From contig JBIKVN010000079.1 of the NCBI GenBank assembly GCA_044356865.1, positions 1-12,561 on the forward strand: 12,561 nt of DNA, read 5' to 3'. Origin of the DNA: JBEIUL01 sp044356865. Its GTDB lineage: Bacteria > Planctomycetota > Phycisphaerae > Phycisphaerales > SM1A02. The translations under genes were made by a program, and so were the position numbers. This document shows positions 12,148 to 12,561 of the stretch, one piece after another. How positions within the stretch are numbered: the stretch's first letter is position 1; every line of letters starts with the position of its first letter. The notes below the pieces were generated by a model. The model was not told the DNA's origin. It saw nothing but the letters and a program-made list of their open reading frames with translations, and made no database searches.

Positions 12148-12561
12148 CCGCATTCATCCTGCGCCGGCTCGCGGCGGTGCCGCTCATTGTCCTGGCGGTC
12201 TACACCGTCTCCTTCACGCTGCTCTGGATCGTGCCCGGCAACCCGCTCGAGAATCCCGAGGGACGCCGCCCGTCGCCCGAGATCGTCGCGGCGATGAAGA
12301 AGCAGTACAAGCTCGACGACCCGGTCGCCTTCTATGTCGACTACCTCGGCAAGGCCAGCGGCGTGTCGTGGGCGCTCGGGAAGGCCGAGCGGCCGTTCGA
12401 CCTCGGGCCGAGCCTGAAGCACCAGGACTGGACAGTGAACGAGATCCTCGCCGACGGCCTGCCGGTCTCGATGACCCTCGGCTTCACCGCGATCCTGCTG
12501 GCGGCGGCGATCGGGATCGGGGCGGGCATCATCGGCGGCCTGCGCCCGAACGGACCGGGCG
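12144..12561 (+). CDS. Oligopeptide-type ABC transporter permease (OppB/DppB-like), N-terminal part
   Basis: The gene starts with GTG at 12144, overlapping the TGA of the binding-protein gene (GTGA), and stays open to the window end, giving 139 complete codons. The N-terminus reads MTAFILRRLAAVPLIVLAVY (the GTG read as Met), a first membrane helix led by the ILRRL sequence typical of OppB/DppB. It continues with TVSFTLLWIVPGNPLE (21-36), the FxxxxxxPGxP family mark, then KKQYKLDDPVAFYVDYL (52-68), FDLGPSLKHQDWTVNEIL (85-102), and LPVSMTLGFTAILLAAAIGIG (106-126 by position), the second helix. These fit the BPD_transp_1 permease of peptide importers. The EAA loop that contacts the ATPase lies beyond the window. 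The 4-bp overlap indicates translational coupling; the second permease and the ATPases should follow downstream. Confidence 0.88.
   Translation, partial: MTAFILRRLAAVPLIVLAVYTVSFTLLWIVPGNPLENPEGRRPSPEIVAAMKKQYKLDDPVAFYVDYLGKASGVSWALGKAERPFDLGPSLKHQDWTVNEILADGLPVSMTLGFTAILLAAAIGIGAGIIGGLRPNGPG

Noticed and set aside
10030..12153. A 707-codon minus-strand frame opposite the oppA-like gene
   Set aside because: It has no recognisable domain and a shadow-like Arg/Pro/Val/Glu composition, and it covers the ends of two plus-strand genes.
1..12561. Defence system, toxin-antitoxin pair, CRISPR array, transposon or prophage genes
   Set aside because: I looked for transposase DDE, integrase, nuclease, reverse transcriptase, methyltransferase and small paired genes, and for regularly spaced repeats, and saw none. 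The nine genes are glycan, envelope, metabolic and transport functions.

Overview
This is a G+C-rich, densely coded stretch of bacterial chromosome. It holds nine protein genes, two of them cut by the window edges. I see no rRNA, tRNA, CRISPR array, insertion sequence or phage gene. Very high G+C, an envelope-rich gene set, uncommon Shine-Dalgarno sequences and large secreted proteins of unknown function suggest a Planctomycetota-like organism, perhaps of the Phycisphaerae. That placement is an inference with moderate to low confidence.

Layout. (1) 1-3719, plus strand: the tail of a surface-polysaccharide locus, with the end of an O-antigen ligase/polymerase-family membrane protein, a glutamine-dependent AsnB-type amidotransferase and a UDP-glucuronate 4-epimerase-like enzyme. 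(2) 3768-5538, plus strand: a GH57 alpha-amylase-like enzyme followed 25 bp later by pyrE, the only gene in this block with a clear Shine-Dalgarno. (3) 5528-8955, minus strand: a large secreted helical-repeat protein and, through a GTGA stop/start overlap, an LPG-synthase-TM (UPF0104) flippase-like membrane protein. The last 11 bp of the flippase gene overlap the end of pyrE tail to tail. (4) 9110-10243, plus strand: a secreted alpha-helical protein of unknown function, divergent from the previous unit and driven by a near-perfect sigma-70 promoter. (5) 10282 to the end, plus strand: the start of an oligopeptide-type ABC importer, with an OppA-like binding protein and, again through a GTGA overlap, an OppB-like permease that runs off the window.

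How the genes may work together. The epimerase would supply UDP-galacturonate, the AsnB-like enzyme could make asparagine or amidate a uronic acid in the glycan, and the ligase/polymerase would act on the finished lipid-linked chain. The flippase-like protein and its coupled secreted partner look like an envelope module. The amylase/pyrE and Opp units look like housekeeping or nutrient functions.

The most interesting signal is in the gaps, not in the proteins. Four of the five plus-strand genes that open a transcription unit have a TANNNT hexamer ending 7 to 11 nt before the start codon and no Shine-Dalgarno, as expected of leaderless or near-leaderless mRNAs. In two of them (GH57 and oppA-like) perfect 7-bp inverted-repeat arms bracket that hexamer in exactly the same geometry (7 bp arm, 7 nt, hexamer, 7 bp arm), and asnB has a weaker 5-bp version with the same centre. 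A G+C-rich downstream element beginning CCG recurs in four promoters. I do not see a clear new defence, toxin or mobile system in the window.
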